DNA of 39,163 nucleotides from JANQJA01 sp040880285. GTDB taxonomy: Bacteria; Pseudomonadota; Gammaproteobacteria; Pseudomonadales; Azotimanducaceae. Shown one piece after another: positions 24,270-32,778 of the stretch; the stretch's first letter is position 1, and every line of letters begins with the position of its first letter. The position numbers and the translations under genes are program-made. A model generated the notes under the pieces. It was not told the DNA's origin. It worked only from the letters and a program-made list of their open reading frames with translations, and searched no databases. The stretch lies in NCBI GenBank assembly GCA_040880285.1, contig JBBDIT010000020.1, forward strand, positions 1-39,163. Reading direction: 5' to 3'.

Positions 24270-25838
24270 ATGCAATCACATGTCGTTGAACACTGGACAA
24301 TCTCAAAACCAACCGTCAAAGGTAACGGCGGCATGGTTGCAAGTCAGCATCACCTGGCATCGGAGGCCGGGGCAAAGATTTTGCGGGAAGGTGGTAACGC
24401 TATCGACGCCGCAATCGCAACCGGCCTTGCCCTGGGCGCTGTCGAACCCTGGATGAGCGGCATAGGGGGAGGCGGCTACATGACAATCTATCGCTCGCGG
24501 GAAGACACGGTAAAGGTTGTCGAGTTCGGTATGCGCGCACCGTTTGCTGCCAACGCCACCGACTTTCCGTTGGCCTCCGGCGGCGAGAATGCATCGGATG
24601 CTTTCAATTGGCCCAGGGTGGTAGATGATGCCAATGTGCAGGGTCCCCTCTCCATCGGCGTGCCCGGATATATCAAGGGCGTATCATTGGCACTCTCGCA
24701 GTTCGGCACCCGCTCCTTTCAGGAGGTGATAGAACCTGCCTGCCAGTTGGCCGAGTGGGGACTGCCCAACGATTGGTTCTCTGTCCAGAAAATCAGTCAT
24801 TTTGCACGGGCACTGTCACGCTACGAAGAAACTCGTAAAACGTATCTTGGTGACGGCCTGCCGCCGGCCATCGACCTTGAAGGCGAAATACACCCTATCA
24901 AACTCGGAAAATTGGGAGAGACTTATCGCTACCTGCAAAAGCATGGTCCGTCCGCTTACTATGCCGGCGCCCTGGCCGAGAAAATTGTCGCGGATCTTCA
25001 AAGTGCCGGTTCAAAAATTTCATTGCAGGACCTGGCTGAATACGAAGCGCGTGTCAGTGATCCGCTGACCATCAATTACCGGAACGCAATCGTATCGGTA
25101 GCTGGCCACCTGACAGCCGGGCCCAGTCTTGCGCAAGCACTACAAATCCTGGAGAAAAAAATCTCGCCATCGCGGCGCGCGCCTGGCGTGAAAGCCTTCA
25201 CCGCTTACGCCGAATCACTGCTGGAAACGTACGCCTACCGCCTTGCCCATCTCGGTGAAGGACCTGAAGTACCCACCAACACCAGCCATCTATGCGTTGC
25301 TGACAAGGATGGCAATATGGTGTCGTTAACCCAAACGATCATGTCCGCCTTTGGATCACGAATCATGTTGCCACAAACCGGCATTTTGATGAACAACGGC
25401 ATGATGTGGTTCGACCCGAGGCCGGGTGGACCCAACTCGGTGGTCGGTGGCCACCACCCACTTAGCAATATGTGCCCGGTGATCGTGCGACAAGCAGATG
25501 CCGGAATGTTTGCAGCCGGGGCATGCGGAGGCAGGAAAATTTTTCCGGCGATCTTCCAGCTGATATCCTTTCTGGTGGATTACAAAATGACAGTAGATGA
25601 AGCATTACACAGCGCCCGGATCGATAATTCCGGAACGGACATGATTAGCATCATGGATCATATGCAAGAAGATGTTATTGCCGCACTCGCCGAAGAGTTC
25701 CCTGAAACCCGGCTGCGACCCAACGGCGTATCCCCCAACCACTTTGCCCTGCCGCAGATGATCAGGCGCAACGAAACCGGCGGCGTTGAGGGCGGATGTT
25801 TTATACCATCACCACACGCAAGAGTGATTGCTGTTTAG
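24270..25838 (+). CDS. gamma-glutamyltransferase family protein
   Basis: A 522-residue Ntn-hydrolase of the GGT family. The N-terminal half has MVASQHHLASEAG, LREGGNAIDAA and GIGGGGYM. The self-cleaving nucleophile is T338 in NTSHLCVADKDG, the counterpart of the TTH motif; later come PLSNMCP and a GACGG loop that replaces the GSPGG-like glycine loop. GGTs hydrolyse or transfer the gamma-glutamyl group of glutathione and related compounds. Classical enzymes are exported, yet the N terminus (MQSHVVEHWTISK) shows no signal peptide and the length is short of the usual 560-580, so this may be a cytoplasmic paralogue with another substrate. It diverges from the serine hydrolase. Confidence 0.88.
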   Translation: MQSHVVEHWTISKPTVKGNGGMVASQHHLASEAGAKILREGGNAIDAAIATGLALGAVEPWMSGIGGGGYMTIYRSREDTVKVVEFGMRAPFAANATDFPLASGGENASDAFNWPRVVDDANVQGPLSIGVPGYIKGVSLALSQFGTRSFQEVIEPACQLAEWGLPNDWFSVQKISHFARALSRYEETRKTYLGDGLPPAIDLEGEIHPIKLGKLGETYRYLQKHGPSAYYAGALAEKIVADLQSAGSKISLQDLAEYEARVSDPLTINYRNAIVSVAGHLTAGPSLAQALQILEKKISPSRRAPGVKAFTAYAESLLETYAYRLAHLGEGPEVPTNTSHLCVADKDGNMVSLTQTIMSAFGSRIMLPQTGILMNNGMMWFDPRPGGPNSVVGGHHPLSNMCPVIVRQADAGMFAAGACGGRKIFPAIFQLISFLVDYKMTVDEALHSARIDNSGTDMISIMDHMQEDVIAALAEEFPETRLRPNGVSPNHFALPQMIRRNETGGVEGGCFIPSPHARVIAV

Positions 25839-26001
25839 CAGGAATCTAGTAGCCTGAGTAAAAGCGTCGCAAGGATGCACTCTGCGCTCTCTGCGTTACA
25901 ATCACAGGTTTTCGGGTGGAAAGAAGTGCGTGTGCTGATCCCTGGGTGACAACGGAAATGAAAAAAGCGATATTATCAATCACCAATCCGGAACGAAATC
26001 T

Positions 26002-26616
26002 ATGATCGCTGCAAATGAAGCCCTGGCGCGCCTGCGTGACGGCAATGAACGGTTCATCAAGGGTGATACCAGGCAATCATCAACGCGCCGTAGTGTCGCC
26101 GATGTCGCCCTGGTGCAAGAACCTTTTGCCGTGGTACTCGGCTGCTCTGACTCCAGGGTCCCGGTCGAGATTATCTTCGATCAGGGCCCCGGTGACCTGT
26201 TTGTCATTCGGGTAGCCGGTAATATCGTCGCATCCTCCCAGGTCGGGAGCGTCGAATTCGCGGCTGCCCAATTCGGCGTTCGTCTGGTGGTTGTCATGGG
26301 GCACACACGATGTGGAGCCATTCAGGCGACCCTGGAGGAATTGCAACGACCCAGCCAAAACCAGTCTCGAAACCTGCGCTCGATCGTCGATCGTATTCGA
26401 CCTTCGGTTGAAGGATTGCTGGATACCGACCTGAAGAATGATCCAGCGGCTTTAACGGCTCATGCCATTCGATCCAATGTGCGAGTCTCGGCCAACCAGT
26501 TGCGCCACGGTTCGGAGATACTCGAACAGCTGATTGAGGCCCAGAATCTATTGATTGTCGGTGCAGAATACTGCCTCGACACTGGTGTAGTTGAATTTTT
26601 TGACGGTATGCCCTAG
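26002..26616 (+). CDS. beta-class carbonic anhydrase
   Basis: A 204-residue zinc enzyme that interconverts CO2 and bicarbonate. The zinc ligands are C48, H101 and C104, and the D50-R52 pair lies in CSDSRVP, with HTRCGAI for the second half of the site. Length is typical of bacterial beta-CAs. There is no signal peptide, so it is cytoplasmic. The ATG at 26002 follows a GGAA site. The 163 bases before it show no clear promoter. It ends in a CTAG shared with the stop of the convergent ABC exporter. Confidence 0.94.
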   Translation: MIAANEALARLRDGNERFIKGDTRQSSTRRSVADVALVQEPFAVVLGCSDSRVPVEIIFDQGPGDLFVIRVAGNIVASSQVGSVEFAAAQFGVRLVVVMGHTRCGAIQATLEELQRPSQNQSRNLRSIVDRIRPSVEGLLDTDLKNDPAALTAHAIRSNVRVSANQLRHGSEILEQLIEAQNLLIVGAEYCLDTGVVEFFDGMP

Positions 26617-28523
26617 CCCTGGCCCAGGACCTGGTCTATCGACGCGATGGCATCATCACCCAGCGACTCGCGAATCTTCTCAATCTCTTCTTCGGCCTCC
26701 TTCTGCCGCTGCCACATTTCCGCGTAAAGTCCACCAGCCCGGACGAGATCCATATGGGTGCCTCGTTCAATGATATGGCCATCATCCAATACAAGGATGG
26801 TATCGGCGTGGACGATGGTCGAAAGCCGGTGGGCGATTACGAGCGTGGTCCGGTTCCTTGCGACTTCCTTTAACGCACTCTGGATTTCACGTTCGGTGGC
26901 AATATCCAGCGCGGATGTCGCCTCATCCAGCACCAGGATCGGCGGATCTTTCAAAACTGTACGTGCGATAGCGACACGTTGTTTTTCACCACCGGACAAT
27001 TTGAGACCACGTTCACCGACTCGTGTGTGGTAACCCTCCGGCAGAGCCATAATAAATTCATGGATGCTTGCAAGGCGTGCCGCGGCCTCCACTTCCTCAT
27101 CGGTCGCATCGGGTCGTCCATATCGAATGTTGTAACGAATGGTGTCATTAAAAAGGACCGTGTCCTGGGGCACAATACCCACCGCTTCCCGCAGGCTCGC
27201 CTGAGTTACATCGGCAATATCCTGACCATCAATCCTTATCATCCCGGACTTCACATCATAAAATCGGTATAGCAATCGCGACAGGGTCGACTTGCCCGCA
27301 CCGCTCGGACCCACCACCGCTGTCGTTGTCCCCGGGGCAATGGTAAACGAGATATCCTGCAACACTGTCCGCGCTGGTTCATAGCCAAAGCTTATCGCAT
27401 CAAATGTAACTTCACCGCGGTCTACCTTAAGGCCCAGGGCATCAGGCTTGTCCCTGATCTCAGGCGCAAGGTCCAACAACTGAAACATAAATTCCATATC
27501 GACCAGCGCCTGACGGATCATGCGGTACGAAGAACCCAGGAATCCGAGTGGAATAAAGAGCTGCAGCATAAACGTGTTCAACATCACAACCTCACCGGTT
27601 GTGAGCGTGCCGGCAACATGATCCTGTATTGCCAGGACGAGAATCGCAATCTGGCACAGGACCCTGACGATGAGCTGACCGCCATTTAACGCTCCCAGGG
27701 TGGACTGGCTTTTAACGGCAGCCGACATGTATTGCATCAACGCGTCGTTATAGCGATCCGACTCGTAACGTTCATTGCCAAAGTACTTTACCGTTTCAAA
27801 ATTGAGCAGGCTGTCGACCCCGATGGTCATGGCACGGGATTCCTGCGCCACCATCTGGCGCCGAAAACGGGTGCGCCACTCCGTAAACAAGAGCGTGAAA
27901 ACGACATAGGCGACAACGGCGCCCAGTATGACCGCCACATATTTCAGCGGATAACCGAAGCCCAGGTACAGGCATATTGCGGTAATCTCAAACACGGTCG
28001 GCGCAATGTTAAATGCAAACAGGCCGGTTATTTGTTGTAGTGCCCGGGTACCCCGTTCTATAGCCCGCGTCAAGCCACCAGTGCGTCGATCCAGGTGGAA
28101 ACGCATGCCGAGGGCGTGCAGGTGATCGAAGGTCATAAGCCCGAACACGCGTTGCGCGTACTCGGAGACCGGCGTAAATACGGTGGCTCGAATTTCAGTC
28201 AGGGCGCCCGGCAACAGGATCATCAGCCCATATAAGAGTGCAAGGAACATCAGGCCATCAAGCGCAGGCGTGGAGCCGCCGTTACCCGCGACCTGTTCCA
28301 GTCCGTCAATCAGGTCCTTCAAGACGATTGGCCCATAGACATTGGCAGTCCGGCCGACCAACAGGCACCCGATGGCGATAACCACACGGACCCGCATGGC
28401 GGGTGCTTCCTTCGGCCAGAGAAACGGCACGATTGACGCAACGGTGGCCAGCGCCGGTCGCTGGCGGCCTCCTTCCAGCGAAAGGGGATCGGCAAACGCC
28501 ATTGCATGGGGATTTGGTTCCAT
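26613..28523 (-). CDS. Atm1/HMT1-type ABC exporter (fused permease-ATPase)
   Basis: A 636-residue half-transporter with six membrane helices (about 45-345) and a C-terminal ATPase: Walker A GPSGAGKST (405-413), signature LSGGE (509-513), Walker B LVLDEA (530-535). NFETVKYFGNERYESDRYN (241-259) is a hallmark of the Atm1/HMT1 branch, which exports glutathione-linked metal, persulfide or FeS-related cargo. Cargo here is inferred. It would act as a homodimer in the inner membrane. The start is ATG at 28523, with an in-frame ATG at 28502 as alternative. It diverges from rdgC and shares a CTAG stop with the carbonic anhydrase gene. Confidence 0.92.
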   Translation of the reverse strand: MEPNPHAMAFADPLSLEGGRQRPALATVASIVPFLWPKEAPAMRVRVVIAIGCLLVGRTANVYGPIVLKDLIDGLEQVAGNGGSTPALDGLMFLALLYGLMILLPGALTEIRATVFTPVSEYAQRVFGLMTFDHLHALGMRFHLDRRTGGLTRAIERGTRALQQITGLFAFNIAPTVFEITAICLYLGFGYPLKYVAVILGAVVAYVVFTLLFTEWRTRFRRQMVAQESRAMTIGVDSLLNFETVKYFGNERYESDRYNDALMQYMSAAVKSQSTLGALNGGQLIVRVLCQIAILVLAIQDHVAGTLTTGEVVMLNTFMLQLFIPLGFLGSSYRMIRQALVDMEFMFQLLDLAPEIRDKPDALGLKVDRGEVTFDAISFGYEPARTVLQDISFTIAPGTTTAVVGPSGAGKSTLSRLLYRFYDVKSGMIRIDGQDIADVTQASLREAVGIVPQDTVLFNDTIRYNIRYGRPDATDEEVEAAARLASIHEFIMALPEGYHTRVGERGLKLSGGEKQRVAIARTVLKDPPILVLDEATSALDIATEREIQSALKEVARNRTTLVIAHRLSTIVHADTILVLDDGHIIERGTHMDLVRAGGLYAEMWQRQKEAEEEIEKIRESLGDDAIASIDQVLGQG

Positions 28524-28563
28524 TGCCGCAATCTACTACGATCCGTGGAACCTCGCCAACGTG

Positions 28564-28569
28564 TATAAT
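28564..28569 (+). promoter_or_regulatory. -10 element for rdgC
   Basis: A perfect TATAAT lies 28 bases before the rdgC start in the 74-base gap between two divergent genes. No good -35 is seen at the expected distance, so it is only a candidate. Confidence 0.4.
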
Positions 28570-28597
28570 CGCGCCTGGTTTTTTCACGGTCATCCCC

Positions 28598-29494
28598 ATG
28601 TTGTTCAAGAATGCCCACGTCTTCCGTCTGACCCAGCCGTTTGCGCTGGACCCTGACACCTTCAATCAGAAACTTTTATCGAGAGCCTTTGTTCCTTGCA
28701 CAGGTATCCGGCCATCCAGCTTTGGCTGGATATCTCCCGTGGCGGATGTGCCGGATGCTGCACTGGTTCACGAGGTCGCCGGATGCTTGCTGCTATGCGC
28801 CCGGCGCGAAGACAAGGTCATACCGCCCAGCGCTTTGAATGAATCCATTGCCGAGCGGGTGCAGAAACTCGAAACCCTGGAAGGCCGTAAACTCAGGTCC
28901 AGGGAGCGCCTCAGTTTAAAAGACAGTGCGCTCGCTGAACTATTGCCGCGAGCACTGCCGCGATCCAAACAGATCCTCGGCTATATTTCTCCCCAGGACG
29001 ATCTGCTGGTCATCGGCACGTCAACGGCAGCGGAAGCCGAAATGTTTATCAATTGTCTCCGGGACACGTTGGACAGCTTTCCTGTGTCGACGCCACAGGT
29101 GAAAGCCAAACCGGCCGACGCCTTTACCCATTGGCTTACGCATCGCAAATTACCGGATAACTTCTCGCTTGGTGATCAATGTGACCTGATGGACCCGGAA
29201 GATACCTCAACAGTGACCTGCCGCCGCCAGGATCTGGCAACCAGCGAGATTCGCTCCCATATTGAGGCAGGTAAGATCTGTACGAAACTGGGTTTACGCT
29301 GGCACGGGGATGTGAAATTCTCGATCGACCGCGATCTCGCGCTTAAACAAATCAAAGTCGAGACCAGTGATGACCAGGCCGAGGCTGACGGTGACCCCAT
29401 TGCCCGTCTGGATGCCGCATTCGCCAATATGACGTTGGAGTTTGCGCGACTCCTGCCGGCATTGTTTGAAGCCCTGGGCGGTGAGACTCGCTAG
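28598..29494 (+). CDS. rdgC: recombination-associated protein RdgC
   Basis: A 298-residue DNA-binding protein, normal length for RdgC. It begins MLFKNAHVFRLT and has the family hallmarks GWISPV, RKLRSRERLSLKD, HWLTHRKLPDNF and ELLPRALPRSKQ. RdgC forms a ring-shaped dimer around DNA and limits RecA loading during recombination and replication restart. The frame is open upstream to 28403, overlapping the divergent ABC gene; the ATG at 28598 is taken because the family starts there. It converges on the metallo-hydrolase and shares a CTAG with its stop. Confidence 0.95.
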   Translation: MLFKNAHVFRLTQPFALDPDTFNQKLLSRAFVPCTGIRPSSFGWISPVADVPDAALVHEVAGCLLLCARREDKVIPPSALNESIAERVQKLETLEGRKLRSRERLSLKDSALAELLPRALPRSKQILGYISPQDDLLVIGTSTAAEAEMFINCLRDTLDSFPVSTPQVKAKPADAFTHWLTHRKLPDNFSLGDQCDLMDPEDTSTVTCRRQDLATSEIRSHIEAGKICTKLGLRWHGDVKFSIDRDLALKQIKVETSDDQAEADGDPIARLDAAFANMTLEFARLLPALFEALGGETR

Positions 29495-30186
29495 CCCATC
29501 AGCATTTTCCAGGATGCAAGATCTGGAATCCGCATGTGGACGTTGGTCCTTTTAATCGTCTCCATCGTGGCATTGGGCACTTCGCCATAATTGTGTCCCG
29601 GCAACAACACGGTGTCATCCGGCAGGGCACCCAGCTTTTGTAGCGAGCGAAACATCTCTTCGGCGTCGGAACCCGGCAGGTCAACCCGGCCACAGCCATT
29701 AATAAACAATGTATCACCGGACACCAGGGTTTGCTTGACACGAAAACACTGGGAACCCGGGGTATGGCCAGGTGTATGCAGGAACTCGATCTCCACATCG
29801 CCGACTTTGAGGATATCGCCAGACTCAACCTTTTTGATGTCGTTCGCCGATACACCCGTCACCTTTCTCACGCCATCTGCTTCCAGCTTATGGGCGTAAA
29901 TGGGCACCGGGTTCTTCGCCAGCAGCTCGGCTACACCCTCGACCGAGTTCTGGCCAAACGATCCGCCGCAATGATCTGGATGATAATGAGTCAGGAGCGC
30001 ACCTTTTAAGGTAAAGCCCTGCTCCTCTATTCGCTGTAACAGTGCATCGATATCCCAGGCCGGATCGACGATCACGATCTCGCGAGTGCTGCGTGAACCA
30101 ACCAGGTAAGTAAAGTTCTCCATCGGCCCGATCAGGATTTGCTCGATAAAAAGTTCCTGGTCTGTGGATTCGCTTTTGTTAGACAT
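29491..30186 (-). CDS. metallo-beta-lactamase-fold hydrolase, glyoxalase II-like
   Basis: A 231-residue MBL-fold enzyme. The metal site is THYHPDH (H67, H69, D71, H72), then H141 in TPGHTPGS, D158 in SGDTLFINGCGRVDLPG, and H198 in PGHNYGE. The FINGCGR loop is shared by hydroxyacylglutathione hydrolases and persulfide dioxygenases; the four-residue HxHxDH set with H198 fits a dinuclear hydrolase, but an ETHE1-like role is not excluded. It is cytoplasmic. The ATG has a GGGAG site. It follows the FMN enzyme gene by 63 bases on the same strand. Confidence 0.88.
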   Translation of the reverse strand: MSNKSESTDQELFIEQILIGPMENFTYLVGSRSTREIVIVDPAWDIDALLQRIEEQGFTLKGALLTHYHPDHCGGSFGQNSVEGVAELLAKNPVPIYAHKLEADGVRKVTGVSANDIKKVESGDILKVGDVEIEFLHTPGHTPGSQCFRVKQTLVSGDTLFINGCGRVDLPGSDAEEMFRSLQKLGALPDDTVLLPGHNYGEVPNATMETIKRTNVHMRIPDLASWKMLMG

Positions 30187-30249
30187 GTTCGCTCCCGTTG
30201 ATTGGTTCCAACTAGTTCGATTTCAGGTGGAAACGTCTGCTGCCCGGCG

Positions 30250-31833
30250 CTACAGAAAACTTTCAGCCGAGGACAGCTCAATTAATTCAGCATACTGCGC
30301 GGGATAAGGCGCTGACAAAAACGCACCGGATTCGATCATCGGAAATATCTGGTCGTAGCGCAATATCTCATGCTGGCTGGTGCGCCTGAAAATCTGGGTT
30401 CGGTTCAACTCCGCGATGGACCGTATCCCCGTCGACGACATCAGATCAGAAAAGGCACGCACTGTCTCGCTGTGGAATCGCTGTACGCGCTGGTACTTGT
30501 CTTCAATTGCAAGCCCCTTGACCAACCTTGGGTCCTGGGTCGCAACCCCGGTGGGACACCGATTGGTATGACATACCAGGGACTGGACACAACCGAGCGC
30601 TAACATCATGCCGCGTCCACTATTGCAGATGTCGGCCCCGAGGGCGAGATTCTTGGCCATGTGGAAACCGGTAAAGATTTTACCGGCGGCAATCACCGTG
30701 ATTTGTTCACGTAAGCCAAATCCCCTAAGGCAATCATCCACAAACGCAAGTCCTTCTCGCAGGGGCATGCCAATCGAGTTACTGTATTCGAGCGGTGCAG
30801 CCCCGGTGCCACCTTCGCCACCGTCCACCGTGATAAAGTCAGGTTGGATGCCGGTTGCCATCATCGCCTTACACACGCCGATAAACTCACTGCGGCGACC
30901 GATGCACAGCTTAAAGCCGACCGGTTTATATCCACTTGCTTGCCGCAACTTGCCAACAAATTCCATCAATTCAATGGGGGTGGAAAATTCGGGGTGCATG
31001 GATGGAGAGATAACATCAATCCCCGCAGATACATGCCGAATTGCAGCGATTTCCGGCGTATTCTTGCGACCTGGCAAAATACCGCCATGACCCGGTTTTG
31101 CTCCCTGGCTTAATTTCAACTCGATCATCTTGACGTTGGGAAGTTGTGACTTGTCACTGAACAAGGCCTCGTCAAAGCGACCGTCCGCGGTTCGACAACC
31201 AAAGTACCCCGTTCCTATTTGCCACACCAGGTCGCCGCCCGGTTCCAGGTGATAAGACGAAAGGCCACCCTCGCCGGTGTTTTGGTAAAAGCCACCAGCC
31301 TTCGCTCCCCGGTTGAGCGCTGTAATCGCAGCGGAGCTGAGGGCGCCGTAACTCAGGGCAGATATGTTAAGGATGCTGGCAGAATAGGGTTTTCTGCAGG
31401 CAGGACCACCCACCATTACTCGCGAATAGGAATCGCTCTCCTCCACATTGACTGCCGCAAGACTATGGCCCAACCATTCGTAGCCATCCTGATAGGTATC
31501 AATCCGGGTACCATACGGCGTGGTATCAATATCGCCCTTGGCACGCTGATATACAATGGAGCGGAACATCCGATTCACAGGTGCACCATCGAGGTCCGAC
31601 TCGATAAAATACTGCCGCACAAATGGCCTCAGGATTTCCATCAGCCAACGACCACGCCCGATCAGCGGATAATTGCGTCGCAGGGAGTGCTCCTGCTGAA
31701 TTGAATCCGTGAGCGTGACGATCCAGACCGGCACCAGGATCACAAACGTCCAGGCGACCCAGTGCCAGGACACAGACAGGCCAGCGACCATGAAGGTGAA
31801 CCCGGTCAAGATGATGTAAACCCTTGTGCTCAT
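30250..31833 (-). CDS. membrane-anchored FMN-binding glutamate-synthase-family protein
   Basis: A 527-residue protein related to the FMN domain of the glutamate synthase large subunit. Two hydrophobic segments (about 5-42) anchor the N terminus, which GltB lacks. The catalytic barrel contains KPGHGGILPG (247-256), the FMN/product region GGEGGTGAAP (338-347) and SGRGMMLALG. The cysteine cluster C415, C421, C426 (C-x5-C-x4-C) matches the 3Fe-4S site of GltS. The glutaminase domain is absent, so this is not a complete glutamate synthase; substrate and electron partner are unknown. The ATG at 31833 has an AGAGGAA site. It diverges from the sulfurtransferase gene. Confidence 0.87.
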   Translation of the reverse strand: MSTRVYIILTGFTFMVAGLSVSWHWVAWTFVILVPVWIVTLTDSIQQEHSLRRNYPLIGRGRWLMEILRPFVRQYFIESDLDGAPVNRMFRSIVYQRAKGDIDTTPYGTRIDTYQDGYEWLGHSLAAVNVEESDSYSRVMVGGPACRKPYSASILNISALSYGALSSAAITALNRGAKAGGFYQNTGEGGLSSYHLEPGGDLVWQIGTGYFGCRTADGRFDEALFSDKSQLPNVKMIELKLSQGAKPGHGGILPGRKNTPEIAAIRHVSAGIDVISPSMHPEFSTPIELMEFVGKLRQASGYKPVGFKLCIGRRSEFIGVCKAMMATGIQPDFITVDGGEGGTGAAPLEYSNSIGMPLREGLAFVDDCLRGFGLREQITVIAAGKIFTGFHMAKNLALGADICNSGRGMMLALGCVQSLVCHTNRCPTGVATQDPRLVKGLAIEDKYQRVQRFHSETVRAFSDLMSSTGIRSIAELNRTQIFRRTSQHEILRYDQIFPMIESGAFLSAPYPAQYAELIELSSAESFL

Positions 31834-31910
31834 GGGTATTCCTCTTTGTGCCTTTGCCCTTGATGCGGCATATTGGTAGCCTCTGGTTCAATCTACTGAC
31901 GGACCCAACC

Positions 31911-32771
31911 ATGACAACAGATTTCCTTATCGATACTGATCAACTGCATAACGCGCTGGATTCAGACCACATCAGGATATTCGACTGCACGACAATTCTA
32001 AAGCCACACCCCGAAAAGGTTTACACGGTTGAAGCAGCGATCGATACTTATGAGGCTGGCCATATTCCCGGCGCTGGATTCCTGGATCTTCAAAACGCCT
32101 TGTCAGACCGGAGCTCAGCGCTGAGATTTACGCTCCCGTCCCCTGAACAGTTCAGCGAAGTCGCCGCGGCAGCCGGCATCAGCAATGACAACCACGTGAT
32201 CCTGTACTCTACCACTGCGCCCATGTGGGCGACGAGGCTGTGGTGGATGTTTCGCATTTTTGGGCACGAGCGAGTGTCGGTGCTGGATGGCGGCTTTGCG
32301 AAATGGCAGAAAGAAGGTAAACCCGTCAGTGGTGACCTACCAGCATTTCCGCGCGGCGAATACGTGGCAGAAAAGGACACCACACGGGTAGCCGACAAGC
32401 AAGATGTCCTGAACGCAATTACTGCCGAATCCTGTTGCGTATTGAATGCCCTGTCACGGGACCAGTTTGTCGGCGAGGGTCAACACTATGGACGACCGGG
32501 GCGGATCAGCCACAGTGAAAACCTGCCCTGGTCCGACCTGATCGATGTGCAGACAGGTTGCTTTCTGCCTATCAATGATCTTCGCACCCGTCTTGAGGCC
32601 ACGTCGGCGCTAGCATCCGATCGCGTGATCACCTATTGCGGTGGCGGCATTGCCGCCAGCGTTGATCTCTTTGCGATGGCACTTCTGGGCATGGAGCACA
32701 AGGTCGCTCTCTACGACAACAGTTTGTCCGAATGGGTCCAGGACCCGTCTGCACCCATGGAAACAGGATAA
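31911..32771 (+). CDS. two-domain sulfurtransferase (thiosulfate/mercaptopyruvate type)
   Basis: A 286-residue protein of two rhodanese domains, normal length. The inactive N-terminal domain has GHIPGAGFLDL (50-60) and SVLDGGFAKWQKEGKPV (123-139). The catalytic loop lies in the C-terminal domain with C243 in YCGGGIAAS, where 3-mercaptopyruvate enzymes usually have CGSGVTA. It should pass sulfane sulfur from thiosulfate or mercaptopyruvate to thiol acceptors. It is cytoplasmic. The frame is open to 31824 but the ATG at 31911 fits the family start. asnS follows after seven bases, so the two are an operon. Confidence 0.9.
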   Translation: MTTDFLIDTDQLHNALDSDHIRIFDCTTILKPHPEKVYTVEAAIDTYEAGHIPGAGFLDLQNALSDRSSALRFTLPSPEQFSEVAAAAGISNDNHVILYSTTAPMWATRLWWMFRIFGHERVSVLDGGFAKWQKEGKPVSGDLPAFPRGEYVAEKDTTRVADKQDVLNAITAESCCVLNALSRDQFVGEGQHYGRPGRISHSENLPWSDLIDVQTGCFLPINDLRTRLEATSALASDRVITYCGGGIAASVDLFAMALLGMEHKVALYDNSLSEWVQDPSAPMETG

Positions 32772-32778
32772 CAACAGA

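Noticed and set aside
29491..30186. Calling the MBL-fold protein a metallo-beta-lactamase in the resistance sense.
   Set aside because: The FINGCGR loop, D158 and H198 fit glyoxalase II or persulfide dioxygenase relatives; no signal peptide.
30250..31833. Calling the FMN protein a glutamate synthase large subunit.
   Set aside because: Only the FMN/FeS part is present, about a third of GltB, with added membrane segments.
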